Source: Myotis daubentonii (taxonomy: Eukaryota > Chordata > Mammalia > Chiroptera > Vespertilionidae). From it: a stretch of 64,000 bases of DNA. A program made the translations under genes and the position numbers. The stretch is from the NCBI RefSeq assembly GCF_963259705.1, contig NC_081844.1, positions 11,765,715 to 11,829,714 of the forward strand. Reading direction: 5' to 3'. Positions 43,649 through 54,830 of the stretch are shown in pieces. Positions within the stretch are counted from its first letter, which is position 1. Each line of letters begins with the position of its first letter. The notes below the pieces were generated by a model. It saw only the letters and a list, made by a program, of their open reading frames with translations. It had not been told where the DNA came from and searched no databases.

Positions 43649-43745
43649 TTCCTCTTCTTTTTCAGAAAGAGTCTATGGTTTTCCATCAGATTCCCAAATA
43701 GGTCCCACCTTGAAAATGAGTTAAGAGTTACTATTCTAGAGGAAG

Positions 43746-43891
43746 CTGTACAGGTCTCTCTCTTATGAGAATTAGTATTCCCTACTCAAGCTGGATAAAC
43801 TCCAGGCAGGGGGAACCAGAAGATTCACTCACATCCCTCTTCTGGAGCAAAATGGATGAACGGAACACAAATTTCCAGCTTTTAAAACATC
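43746..43891 (+). repeat. 146-bp direct duplication, copy 2
   Basis: This is the second copy of 42391-42536 (six substitutions), starting 1,355 bp downstream and about 100 bp beyond the polypyrimidine tract. Confidence 0.93.
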
Positions 43892-44799
43892 TCACTCCAG
43901 TTGCCAGGAGGGGACTCTCACATGAGCAAGGACAAGTCAGAAATCTTAACAATATTCAGTAGGACCCACATAGCAGAAGGCATAGAACCTTTGGTGGAGG
44001 GGCAAAGGAGGCTAATTCTCTTTCAAGTTTTGATTTTATTGTCAATGCGCTCTTTTCTATCACGAGGTGAAGTGATCAAGTGGAGCTCTGAATGTCCCTA
44101 TTTAGGACTTTCCTTTATTCTGTGATTGTCAAGAGACCCCATGGTGAAGCTCAGGGGATGGAAAATGAGAGATGGACTCGGCAGGCTCCACTTAGGCTGC
44201 TTCTGTTCTCAACTATCTTTAGTGAGGAAGAGGAAGAGGGCCAGCTAAACAGAAGAGAGCTGGTTAGACACTTGACCAGACTTTCTTTGACCCAAAAGAA
44301 TAGCAGCAACTGAGACTTTCATGCTGTTCAGACTTGAGCAAGAGACCAGACCTGAGCTTCACATAGGAGCCTAACTAGCATTAAGGCACCCCCTTTTACC
44401 TGGAGGGGCCAATATATGCATCCCTTGGGGGACCAGCTCAGGAATAAGTGGTTTCATTGGGATACAGAGCTTATAGACTGGCCACATTAGACATGACTGA
44501 CATAGTTTACTATTGATTATCCATGGTATCTAACTGCATTTAGGCATCCAGTAGACAGTGGGTTGTACTGAGGAAAAGAAACTGATTTCAGTAGCAATTC
44601 CAGCAAAATTGGACTTGCAAAGTAAGTCTGACATACATTGACCAGAACGCATTATATGCATACATGAGTGTGTATATGTACACAGGCATACATTTATGCG
44701 TATGTGTAAAATACTTTTCTGTGGTGATTTTGATAAGGGTTAGTTAGCTAGCTTAATTAGGTAGACAGGAAGGGGGGGTCTAGGAAGGATGGAGGCATT
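43892..44799. other. No gene or named repeat
   Basis: This is ordinary-complexity sequence with short ORFs only. I see nothing supported. Confidence 0.45.
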
Positions 44800-45510
44800 T
44801 CTGGCTTGAGTAATTAAAAGCAGCTCTGATCTGATCAGCTAGGAGAGCCATAAGGGGTAATAAAACATCTCCGGCCAGGACACTTGAGAGAAGGTCCATG
44901 GGATAGGAATGCATAGATGGGGGCTTGGAGACACCAAAATGCGTATATTACTTGTACAGAGGATAAAGAAATGCCACAGGATAAGGAGGGAGGAAGGCAT
45001 ACATTCACAGAAGTAAAGAAAAGTCACAGGATATCGAGAAGCAGGAAATATTTTTACAGAGGATAGAGGAATGCTGCAAGATAAGGGGGGAGAAAAAGGG
45101 GGTCACCACGTGGGCTTTGAGCTTTGAAACTAACATTATGTAGCAGAATGATCAGTGAGGAAAGCATGAGGATCCCAAATTAAGGAAAGGGACCAATTAG
45201 AAAATGTCATGTTCAGATAAAGAACTACAGCCTTTATAAATCAGAGACAAAGAGATTCAGTAGTTTCAGATTATCTAGATTTTTTTCCCATTAGAAAGAG
45301 AGAGCGAGCAAGCAGGTTTTTCCCATTTGGGGCCCCTTCCCAAGGGGGTCCCCTTTGGGAATCCTCCTGCCCAGATGGAGTTTGTATCTGCTTCCAATAA
45401 ACTTCTGCATTCTTATTAAAGAAATCTGTTAGTCCATGAATTTATTTTTCAACTTCATAGGACAAGAACCCACAAGAAGATTCTGCACCCCGAACCCCAC
45501 GTTTCAATTT
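44800..45510 (+). mobile_element. Probable solo LTR (endogenous retrovirus-derived)
   Basis: The segment has an LTR layout: a long U3-like part with internal near-repeats (ACAGAGGATA..GAAATGCCACAGGATAAGG, ACAGAGGATAGAGGAATGCTGCAAGATAAGG), TTTATAAATC at about 45233, AATAAA at 45396-45401, and a C-rich U5-like end, ACCCCGAACCCCACGTTTCA. The left boundary (TGGCTTGAG near 44802) is a guess. No gag, pol or env adjoins it. Confidence 0.5.
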
Positions 45511-45948
45511 TAAACCACCACTGAAGATGATCCACACCACTAGTGTTCTTCAATAATGGAAATACTCAAGAAATAGGGACTATTCTTCTATCCTCCTCTT
45601 TCATCATAAGGATTAATGTTCAAATGTCACACATGTCTAAGAGCAATATGGTACCTCCTTCCAGCAACCAACCAGCAAATGTTGCTGTTAATCCTGTGCT
45701 AAATTTCAGGGTCTCCTGCACAGCCTAACTTTAGCTTCGGGCAGCTTTGGTTTCAAAGCTACTCCAACAGCATCCTGTGCCTTCAAAGACTATTCGTTTA
45801 TTCTATAAGTATTGACTGAGAGCACACTTTGTGAGTGCCTGTTCCAAGAGCTGGAGACTCAGAAAGCAAATATCACTGCCTTTTATAGAGCTTGCATTTT
45901 TGGTGGAAGGAGGTAAACAAACAAAGAGATAAAAACAATTATGCTAGA

Positions 45949-46335
45949 CAAGAGGCCCAGTGCACAAAATTTATGCACTCAAGGGGTGGGGTTGGGGGTC
46001 CCTCAGCCCAGCCTGTGCCCTCTCGCAGTCCGGGAGCCCTCGGGGAATGTCCAATTGATGGAATAGGCCCCCAGGGGGAGCGGGCCTAAGAGGTCAGTTG
46101 GACATCCTTAGCACTGCCGTAAAAGCAGGAGAGGCTCCCACCACTGCCACTGTGCTCACAGCCGTGAGCTCTGCTCAGGGCTTCTGGCTGAGTGGCGCTC
46201 CCCCTGTGGGAACACACTGACCACCAGGGTGCAGCTCCTGCATTGAGCGTCTGCCCCCGGTGGTCAGTGCACATCATAGCAAGCAGTCATTCTGTCATTC
46301 GGTTGATTTGCATATTAGCCTTTTATTACATAGGA
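45949..46335 (-). mobile_element. HeliBat Helitron
   Basis: The reversed 3' end is CAAGAGGCCCAGTGCACAAAATTTATGCAC (CTAG changed to CAAG). The reversed 5' end is GATTTGCATATTAGCCTTTTATTACATAGGA followed by T. The interior has CACTGACCACCAGGG and CCCCCGGTGGTCAGTGCAC, a HeliBat inverted-repeat feature. Confidence 0.88.
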
Positions 46336-46515
46336 TGGGGAGAACTACTATGAGAAAAAGCAAGAGAGATGGAGCTGTCAGGAGTCAGGGAGGGATGGTG
46401 TGTTAATATATCATTTAAGACAGAGAAAGACTTACTGAAAGGGAGACATTTGAGCAAAGAACCAAGGGAGGTGAGAGTATGCTCTGTGTGTATTTGAGGA
46501 GAAAGAGCTCTGGAG

Positions 46516-47333
46516 CAAGCATGTCAAACTCGTGGCCCACAGTGAATATTTTTGCAGCCCAGCCAATATAACGGTATGTAGGAAACATTTTAATAAATAT
46601 TTTGTAACTTAATTTTTACAATATCCTGTTATACATAATTATTAATAACAAACTACAATGTTTGCTAATGACTGATTACTATAATCATGTTGCATTCATT
46701 TTCCTTATGCACCTTACACGCAGGCGCACCATTTCTCTCCACTAATACTAGGAGCGAATATTTTAGCAGCGATTGCCATGTCATTAGTCTTGGACTAACT
46801 TGTTCAGTGTGTGCAACAGGAAATATTTTGCTTTTGGAGAACAAGAAAAATAGGTTTATTTGTATTACGCTTATTAATTTGTGCAGTTATTCAGTGTCTG
46901 GTAAGTTAATGTTCAAGAAAAATATTAATTTTTATTAAAATGTTCTATTGTTTTTATGTTAATGATTACTCATTTATTTCAGCCCTTTGTATTCAGGATG
47001 TTTCTATCAAAATAAACCTACATTTCTATGAAAATTGAAGTTTTTAAAAAAATATATTTTATTGATTTTTACAGAGAGGAAGGGAGAGGGATACAGAGTT
47101 AGAAACATCAATCAGCTGCTTCCTGCACACCCCCTGTCCCCGCAACCAAGGTGCATGCCCTTGATCAGAATCGAACCTGGGGGAATTGAACCTGGGACCC
47201 TTCAGTCCATAGGCCAACACTCTATCCACTGAGCCAAACCAGTTAGGGCGAAGCTTTTGGGTTTTTTTGTGGACCACATAAACTTAAACCTTGTTTATTT
47301 GGCCCATGTTAGCCTTTGAGTTTGACATGCTTG
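46516..47333 (+). mobile_element. Non-autonomous hAT transposon, split by Ves
   Basis: The terminal inverted repeats are CAAGCATGTCAAACTC (left) and GAGTTTGACATGCTTG (right), 16 bp perfect. The 8-bp target duplications are CTCTGGAG (46508-46515) and CTCTAGAG (47334-47341), the hAT preference NTCTAGAN. Sub-terminal GTGGCCC/GGCCC motifs are present. No transposase is encoded. A Ves lies at 47041-47249. Confidence 0.85.
47041..47249 (-). mobile_element. Ves SINE
   Basis: This is a reversed Ves inside the hAT element. It has an internal duplication, GAATCGAACCTGGGGGAATTGAACCTGGGACC, at the B-box region. The flanks GAAGTTTTT (47037) and GAAGCTTTT (47250) are likely target duplications. Confidence 0.9.
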
Positions 47334-47341
47334 CTCTAGAG

Positions 47342-47563
47342 CATCGGTTCTCAACCTGTGGGTCGCGACCCCTTTGGGGGTTGAACGACCCTTTCACAGG
47401 GTCGCCTAAGACCATCAGAAAACACATCTATAATTACATATTGTTTTTGTGATCAATCACTATGCTTTAATTATGTTCAATTTGTAACAATGAAATTGGG
47501 GGTCACCACAACATGAGGAACTGTATTAAAGGGTTGCGGCGTTAGGAAGGTTGAGAACCACTG
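47342..47563 (+). mobile_element. SPIN-type hAT non-autonomous transposon
   Basis: CATCGGTTCTCAACCTGTGGGTCGCGACCCCTTTGGGGG to GTTGAGAACCACTG, with SPIN terminal inverted repeats. The 8-bp target duplication is CTCTAGAG (47334-47341) and CCCTAGAG (47564-47571). The left copy is also the right duplication of the older hAT element. Confidence 0.93.
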
Positions 47564-47799
47564 CCCTAGAGGAAGGAACTGCAAATGCAAAGGCCCTGAG
47601 GCCGGAGCACACTTGGAGACTAGTGCGGCTGAAGCAGAGTGACTAGCAGGTCGGAGAGGTGACAGTGAGCCACAGTCTGGCACCCAGGAGTGGAATCTGA
47701 CTCTGATACCTTTTTTGATTATTTTTTTTCTAAGCTGCTGAACTAATAACTATTTCCCCGCCACCCCCCCCCCCCAAAAAAAAAAATGTACACATGAAT

Positions 47800-48000
47800 G
47801 CCCTGGCCAGTGTAGCTCAGTTGGTTGGGTTTCATCCCATGCACCAAAAGTTTGATTCCCAGTCAGGACATGCCCAGGTTGCAGGGTCAATCCCTGGTGG
47901 GGTTGTGGGGGCAGCCTATTAATTTTTGCTCTCACATCAATGTGTCTTTCTCTCTTTCTCCATTCCTCTCTCTCTAAAATTTCAATAAAAATATTAAAAC
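47800..48000 (+). mobile_element. Ves-related SINE, diverged subfamily
   Basis: GCCCTGGCCAGTGTAGCTCAGTTGGTTGGGTTTCATCCCATGCACCAAAAGTTTGATTCC is a tRNA-like head with a diverged anticodon region. It ends TCTCTCTCTAAAATTTCAATAAAAATATTAAAAC. Confidence 0.85.
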
Positions 48001-48639
48001 AACTTTAACATGAGAAAGGTATTTCTGGAAGAAATCTTTTATGATTTTCTCATGATCTCTTTTTGTTTTTTTCCAATTCTTGTCCCCTCAGACCTTTTTT
48101 AGCTCTCTAATTGTCCACACTCCCGTTACACGGTTTAAGATTTTAACCTTCAAACTCAAAACACCAGGGAGATCCAGAGGCAGCTGCATGTCAGTTAACC
48201 AGACCCACACGGCATGTTCTGGGAGAGAAAAGTACCAGCATTTGGCCCATTGCCGAGGCACTGGGGGAGAGGCCCTGGGACCAAGATGGGCACTGGCTCC
48301 ATGCGTAGCTCAAACCTGGATCCTGTCTCTGACATCCTGAGAAGGACCTGTTGGCTTTTGTTCACTGCCTGTTATCACCGGCCATCATTGCTCTCACTGC
48401 TGTTGCTCACATCTAGAGGCTGAAAGCAGATAGGATATTGGCCCGGTTACAACTTCTGAGCTTCACTTCTAAGCCGTGGTAGAATTCCAATGCGGTCCAT
48501 TACCCACCTTCCTTCAAATCCACTTGCCTCCTTTATGTCCTTGTGAAACCTTGGTCACTGGCCGAATTCTGTTGTCCTCTATGACAGTGACCAGGTCTGG
48601 ACCCCAGGAAGTAACCTAATTACAGTTTGGATCTATTTA

Positions 48640-49220
48640 CTCCTTTCCTCTGCCCCGCTATGAGCCTTGTCCTCTGATCACTGCCATCCTGGCCAAACAA
48701 CTCACCTGGCCTCCAACTGCCTATGCTCTTCAGAGTAGTGAGATCATTTTTTCTCGACAGCAAGTCTGAGCATATCACATCACTCTTCTGAGTCACTTAG
48801 AATAAAATTCAAAATTTTTCATATGGTCAGCAAGGGGCCGGTGTGATTTCCCCCCTCACCTGCTTCTCTAGCTTATTATGACTCACCTCTCCCTTGTTTC
48901 CCAAGCTTTGACCTTTCTGCGCTCTTAGCTCTCAGTCTCAGAGACGACCCTTGCCATGTCCTCCACCCGAAACACCTTCTCTGTGCCCTCCCTGACTCCT
49001 TCTCCCCTGTGTGGTCTTAGCAAGAGCAGATCTTCCTCAGCAACACCCTTCCTCATACTTGATAACCCTCCTATATGGATTTGCAACACCTGGAACGTTT
49101 ATTTTATGGCACTTAGCAAAATGATAATCGATTATTAAGTGATTATTTATTGTCTGGACTATAAATGCAAGGATTCACACTTTCCTTCTATCATGTATTC
49201 ACAGCACTTGTTAAAGAAAA
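48640..49220 (+). mobile_element. L2 LINE 3' region
   Basis: The words AGAATAAAATTCAAAATTTTTCATATGGTCAGC, CCTCACCTGCTTCTCTAGC, CCCTCCCTGACTCC and TTTATTGTCTGGACTATAAATGCAAGG follow the order of the L2 3' end. The fragment is diverged. Confidence 0.65.
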
Positions 49221-49604
49221 ATGTTATTCATGACACTGGTTAAAGATGATAAGGCAGGCATTATTCGGGGAGACTACTACAGTGGGGTTGTACAATAGAG
49301 GAGAGCCAGAATCAACTCTGAATACAATGAGGACAAGTGGAAATTTATCTGCAGAAGCAGGAGGGATCAGGGAGTCAGGGATAGGAGATTCTTGCTAGAC
49401 TGGCTCAACTTGCTGAAGGCAGGCCAGGGTGATAAGATATGAAGGAGGGAGGATCAGGAATCTGATTAGCTATTGAGGGCGGGGGAATTTTCAATAAACT
49501 GACCTGGAAGGATTCTTACTAGTCAAGGGCAAAGCTAAAGGTTAGGATCTTGAGGGTTGAGCTGAGCCTGACTAGAGTTAGGTCAAGAGCAGAATTTTTG
49601 CCAC

Positions 49605-49665
49605 ACCCAACACAATGCCTGGCACATAGCAGGTGGTCAATAAATATTTGTAAAGTGAGGTAAGT
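49605..49665 (+). mobile_element. L2 LINE 3' terminus
   Basis: ACACAATGCCTGGCACATAGCAGGTGGTCAATAAATATTTG is the conserved L2 3' end. Confidence 0.7.
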
Positions 49666-49890
49666 GGCTGAAAATCTGACGGGGAAAGAATAAGTGTGAT
49701 TAGTGAATAAAGCTGCTCACTTTAATTTTACCCCTGGAATGAACATAGATAGGCAAGCCCCTCTCAAAAATTGAAAAATGCTTTTGTTAATTTAAAATTT
49801 CCTTCACTATATCTGGAGTAGAATTTTCTTTGCGTTCATTTCACTATACAGCAATGTAAATGTCCTTCAAAAAGTGTAGCTTTTCTGCAA

Positions 49891-50537
49891 TCTATATAAT
49901 AAAAGCTAGGTGATGCCACGGGGCATCACCACAAGATGGCCGCTGTGACGTTGTCACAAGATGGCCACCCACATCATTACAAGGTGGGCACCACAAGATG
50001 GCAGTGGGGGTGACCAGGCTGGCAGAGGAGGGCAGTGGGGGTGACCAGGTCGGCAGGGAAGGGCAGTTGGGGGCAAGATCAGGCCTGCAGGGGAGGGTGG
50101 TTAGAGGTGAGATCAGGCTGGCAGGGGAAGGCGGTTGGGGGCAACCAGGCCAGTGGGGGAGGGTAGTTGGGGGTGACCAGGCTGGTAGGGGAGGGCAGTT
50201 GGGGGCGACCAGGCCGGCAGGGGAGGGGAGTTGGGAGTGATTGGGCTGGTAGGGGAGGGCATTTAGAGGCAATTGGGCCATCAGGGGAGCAGTTAGGCAT
50301 CAATCAGGCCGGCAGCAGAGTGGTTGGGGGTGATCAGGCAGGCAGGCAGGCAGGCGAGCAGTTAGGAGCCAGCAGTCCTGGATTGTGAGAGGAATGTCCG
50401 AGTCCTGGTTTCTTAAATTTCTTTTATTTTGCTTCTGGCTTCCAGTTCATCCCCCAAAGGTTCCCAGATTGGAGACGGTGCAGGCTGGGCTGAGGGACAC
50501 CCTTCCCGTGCATGAATTTCATACACTGAGCCTCTAG
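49891..50537 (+). mobile_element. HeliBat Helitron with short tandem repeats, upstream member of a pair
   Basis: The 5' end, TCTATATAATAAAAGC, follows A. The 3' end is CGTGCATGAATTTCATACAC then TGAGCCTCTAG. An internal array at 50000-50345, with a period of about 33 bp, is built on GACCAGGCTGGCAGGGGAGGGCAGTTGGGGG. There is no gene; ORFs on either strand are repeat translations. Confidence 0.88.
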
Positions 50538-50726
50538 TCTATAATAATAATAGTGTAATATGCTAATTAGACCAGACATCCTACCGGATGTCCTTCCAGA
50601 TGACCATCCAGACGAAGCCAGGGCTGCAAGGGAACCCCGGGTCCTGGGTGCCAGTGGTAAGCCAGTGCCGGCAGCTGGGAGAAGGAAGGCCTACTCTTGA
50701 ACAAATTTCATGCAATGGGACTCCAG
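50538..50726 (+). mobile_element. HeliBat Helitron, downstream member of a pair
   Basis: TCTATAATAATAATAGTGTAATATGCTAATTAGACC directly follows the CTAG of the previous element. The 3' end, ACAAATTTCATGCAATGGGACTCCAG, is a decayed terminus. Confidence 0.75.
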
Positions 50727-51415
50727 CAGATACATAATTCTCGAAGTGATAAAAAACAAACAGCTATAGAAAGTGATGTTTTATTGTATATTAATGTTAT
50801 TTATAGTGTTCCAAACCAGACATTTCCTTCTTTAACCAATAGCAAACATTCCAAGCACCTAATCGAAGCCTGAAATAATAGCAATTGTTTCATCAGCCAC
50901 TGACACATTCTAGTCAGGTGAGCCAGTTGCTCTGCCCAACAAATGGGAAAGTAATGCCCCTTCCTAATTAAAATCATGGCTACAAATTTAAAAATTATTT
51001 CACGGTGTATGGGCAGCCAAATTATGCTGCGATGTATTATTGTAAAGACATGGGGTGCCTTAAACTAATTCTCAAAACAAAGCGCATTAGATCAGCTTCT
51101 GGATATTTTTTTTTCTTTTATTTTGCTTCTGGCTTCCAGTTCAAGCCTGAAAAGGCTCTCCACACCCACACAGCCTGGGTACACCTTCTGGCACTGGAAT
51201 CAAGGGAAGGTCAACTGATTCACTTTGCATTTAACACTAAATTGCCCAAGGAAGTAATTTTGACTGCTTTTTAATTTCAATTAGAAAAACAATTATGTAT
51301 ATAAAGACACAATGTCTTAGAATTTTGTGACTTTTTGTACAACATATAAATGCGTTTATTAATAATTGTAGTTACCTCCCCCTCCTTCATTTCCGGTATA
51401 TATATATATGTGTTA

Positions 51416-51830
51416 TACCTATATTGCCCAAAAGCAGTCATTTTGACTGCTTGGGAAATTTTAAATAATCAAATGACTCTTATTATTGAATTGAGTAAAT
51501 TTCTTATATGACCAGTTCGGCTCTGTATTGAAATAACAGTTTTCATTTTTTTCCGATTACCGTCACATGATAACATACAAGTACATGATAAATTGTCAAT
51601 ACTTGATAAGTTGCAGTTGCTCAATAAGCTAGTACTTGTTATTTGAATCTTTATGCAGTGATACTTGTTCTAATAAGTTGTTTATTTTATTTCTTTTGTG
51701 CCCTAAATTCATGAAAGAAATGTCGAATAGAAGTGAGTTATTGGAAAAGCTAAGGAACATAAGTGAAGAGTGCTCCGATATTATTCTTTCACAATGCAGT
51801 CATTTTGACTGCTTTTGGGCAATATAGGTA
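51416..51830. mobile_element. Small non-autonomous TIR transposon (415 bp)
   Basis: The terminal inverted repeat starting TACCTATATTGCCCAAAAGC is perfect over about 25 bp at both ends, flanked by TA (51414-51415, 51831-51832). Both ends carry the 17-bp sub-terminal motif GCAGTCATTTTGACTGC (51434-51450 and 51796-51812), itself a near-perfect palindrome. TA duplication suggests Tc/mariner. The sub-terminal palindrome recalls some piggyBac-type elements, but TTAA is absent. A short frame at 51716-51827 (MSNRSELLEKLRNISEECSD) could be a remnant transposase N-terminus or chance. A related single end is seen at 51238-51272. Confidence 0.7.
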
Positions 51831-52070
51831 TATACTAAATTTCAGTCTTTCTAGTGTTAGGTAGAGATAACATGCCATCAAAATATAATTTCCCCCAAAG
51901 AGTCTGATCTTTTCAAAAAAAATAAAAAGAGGTAATGATCTTTTAGTCAGATCACTGCTGAATTCTCAAACATAGCTACTAACCCTCACCTGAGCATGTC
52001 TGCATGTCCCCTTTTCTTTGGTTTTGAATTTGTACTTTTTCTCTTATTAGAGGTTGTACCTTTGGTTTTA

Positions 52071-53275
52071 TTTTTTTTAATGTTTTATTTTTTATTTTAC
52101 TACAAAAATGTCTTTCAAAAGTCTATTTCAGTAACAACATCAGATTTAATTGTACTATGCACAAAGTAAAAATTTTCATTGAAATATTACAACCTAAATA
52201 GATAATTTGAAATAAATTTGATGACTGTTTAGTCAAATATTTTTTAAAACAATAGGCATATAATACTCTTTTCTTATTATTATTATTAGTTAAGGTATTA
52301 CAAATGTGTCCTCATCCCCCCCATTAACCCCCAACCTCCCCCCCACACACAAACTCATGCTCCCATCCCCCTGTTGTCCATGTTCATTGGTTTGGCTTAT
52401 ATGCATGTGTACAAGTCCTTCGGTTGATCTCTTCCCCTTACCCCCGCCCTCCCCTACTTTCCTTCTGGGGATTGATAGCCTGATCGCTGTTTCTCAGTCT
52501 TTGGGTCTGTCCCTTTTCATCAGTCTATGTTGTTCTCTATAATCCACAAATGAGTGAGATCATGTGGTATTTATCTTTCTCTGACTGGCTTATTTCACTT
52601 AGCATAATGCTCTCCAGTTCCATCCATGCTGTTGCAAAAGGCAAGAGTTCCTTTTTTTTTTACCGGAGAATAGTATTCCATTGTGTAGATGTACCACAGT
52701 TTTCTAATCCACTCATCTGCTGATGGGCACCTAGGCTGTTTCCAAATCTTAGCTATGGTGAATTGTGCTGCTATGAACATAGGGGTGCATATATCCTTTC
52801 TGATTGGCGTTTCTGGTTTCTTGGGATATATTCCTAGTAGTGGGATCACTGGTTCAAATGGGAGTTCCATTTTTAGTCTTCTGAGGTAGCTCCATACTGT
52901 TCTCCACAGTGGCTGCACCAGTCTGCATTCCCACCAGCAGTGCAGAAGGGTTCCTTTTTCTCCACATCCTCTCCAACACTTGTTGTTTGTTGATTTGTTG
53001 ATGATAGCCATTCTGACAGGTGTGAGATGATAACGCATTGTCGTTTTGATTTGCATCTCTCGTATAATTAGTGACTTTGAGCATGTTTTCATATGTCTTT
53101 CGGCCTTCTGTATGTCCTCTTTCGAAAAGTGTCTATCTAGGTCCATTGCCCATTTTTTTTATTGGATTGTTTATCTTCCTTTTGTTAAGTTTCATGAGAT
53201 CCCTGTAAATGTTGGAAATTAAACCCTTATCGGTGGTATCATTGGCAAATATGTTCTCCCATGTAGTGGGGCTTC
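52071..53275 (-). mobile_element. 5'-truncated L1 with apparent 3' transduction
   Basis: It is flanked by perfect 17-bp target duplications TTGTACCTTTGGTTTTA (52054-52070 and 53276-53292). On the minus strand L1 begins within ORF2 (..GAACATATTTGCCAATG..), runs through the Cys-rich C-terminus and the 3' UTR to about 52275, and then continues with about 190 bp of non-L1 sequence. That ends in AATAAAAAATAAAACATT and a poly(A) of 8 (52072-52079). Confidence 0.88.
52595..53275 (-). pseudogene. L1 ORF2 C-terminal fragment
   Basis: The open frame on the minus strand carries [21 protein letters not shown], the Cys-rich [39 protein letters not shown] and [15 protein letters not shown]. It ends early at 52595 after a late frameshift. 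It lacks endonuclease and reverse transcriptase domains, so it is a 5'-truncated copy. Confidence 0.93.
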
Positions 53276-53292
53276 TTGTACCTTTGGTTTTA

Positions 53293-54830
53293 AAATGTCT
53301 CAAGTTTTTTTGTTTGTTTGTTTGTTTTGTTTGTTTTTGGAAAGGAGTTGACTTTAATAAAGCTTAGAATAGAAAATATTTTAAATTTATTTTATCTTAT
53401 AGTATGATACTCTACATAAAATTAAAAAACATGAAATAATACTAAGTACTGCTTATTGAAGTATTCATATTAAGGAAAGAATAGAGGTAGGGGATGCATA
53501 AAATGGAGTTACTTCAACCAAGCCTCTAAAATTAATTACATAATTAAGTTTGAGGCATAAAAAAGCAATTCTATTCTTGTTCTAACTAGCCTGGGGACTT
53601 AAATTTTGAACTTTCCAGTCCTGTGCCAAGTGCCTGGTACATCAATTTATTGTGTCAATATCTGGACATACACCAGACTTCCAAATGACGCTCCACTCCT
53701 ATTACCCCCCTTAAGGACTCACATATCCAGATCACCCAATATTTATTACGCAGACCACCTGCATCTATCATCAGACTGCCATCTGACTGATAACCATTTG
53801 GACCAATCCTAGGGCTAAGAATGCAGGACTAATTATTCTCAAAATGTACTTTTTACTATAAGAACTCCTAATTTTTCTTTCTTCTTGGAAACAATGTTGG
53901 GGTTTTGCCTACTTGTGTTCCCAGTTTGCAAACTTTAAGTCCCTTGAATTAACCTTTAATGTTTATTTCTAGCAAAGCCTCCACATTCTTTTAAGTTAGA
54001 CAATATGGAATAAAGGTACAAAAACACACAGGGGAATGGCATGCCAACTTCAGGATAGTGGAGACCTAAAACAGAAAGGGAAGAAGAAGGAAGAATGGGA
54101 TGAGCTGGTGGCTGTGATTTAGCTTTAAAAGTTGTAACATTCTGAAACTGTATAAAAAGTGAGATTTGCAAGACTGCAAGCAAATATAGTTAGTAGCTCC
54201 CTCCAAGAACTCAATCTGGAAATGTTCTAGGGTGAAAATGAAATGGAAGGACCTGACTAATTAACTTAAGGACTGTCAGGTCTTCTCTCCCCAGGACATC
54301 TGAGACATCTGAGTGGGTCAGTGTGTGAGGAAATTGCAGGCCAGATGGAAGGGGGAGCCATAGGAAGGGAGAAGCAGAGGGAGTGCTCTTAACTGCACTC
54401 TTTTATCTCCCCAAATGAACATAAGCAGGTCAGGCTGATCACCACTTCCTGTGAGGAGGAAGCAAACCTCAATCACAACCTAATGCTGGAGCTAGGGGAT
54501 GGGTGACATCCATGGGTGGAATGAGAACCCAGCAGGTGCAGGAGAAGAGATTGCAACAGGTCGTGGATACCACCTGAGGGAGGTGACAAACCTCTCATGA
54601 GCTCACAGGGTGATATAATGAATGTTCCAGAATTTAGCTGGAACACGGACATAAGATGAAGCACAATTAATTAATTTAAAGTCAGCAAAATAAATATTCT
54701 TCAGGAGGATAGTGGAAATTTGAAGCAGGAACAAAGAATTAAAAAGAAGAGGCAATTGCAAGTTATCATTACAATAAGAAACTCATAAATGGATTAAATA
54801 TTGGAATGAACATAGTATAAAAATGAGCCA
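53293..54830. other. No gene; (TTTG)n near 53311-53340
   Basis: A short (TTTG)n run is followed by unclassified sequence. 53600-53960 has a GC-richer, LTR-like texture but no definable ends. Confidence 0.35.

Noticed and set aside
43333..43768. ORFs of poly-Glu/poly-Gly, poly-Ser/Pro and poly-Leu
   Set aside because: They are translations of the polypyrimidine microsatellite; no unique protein sequence extends beyond it.
49892..50388. Pro/Ser-rich and Gly-rich ORFs on both strands
   Set aside because: They are translations of the ~33-bp repeat array inside a HeliBat.
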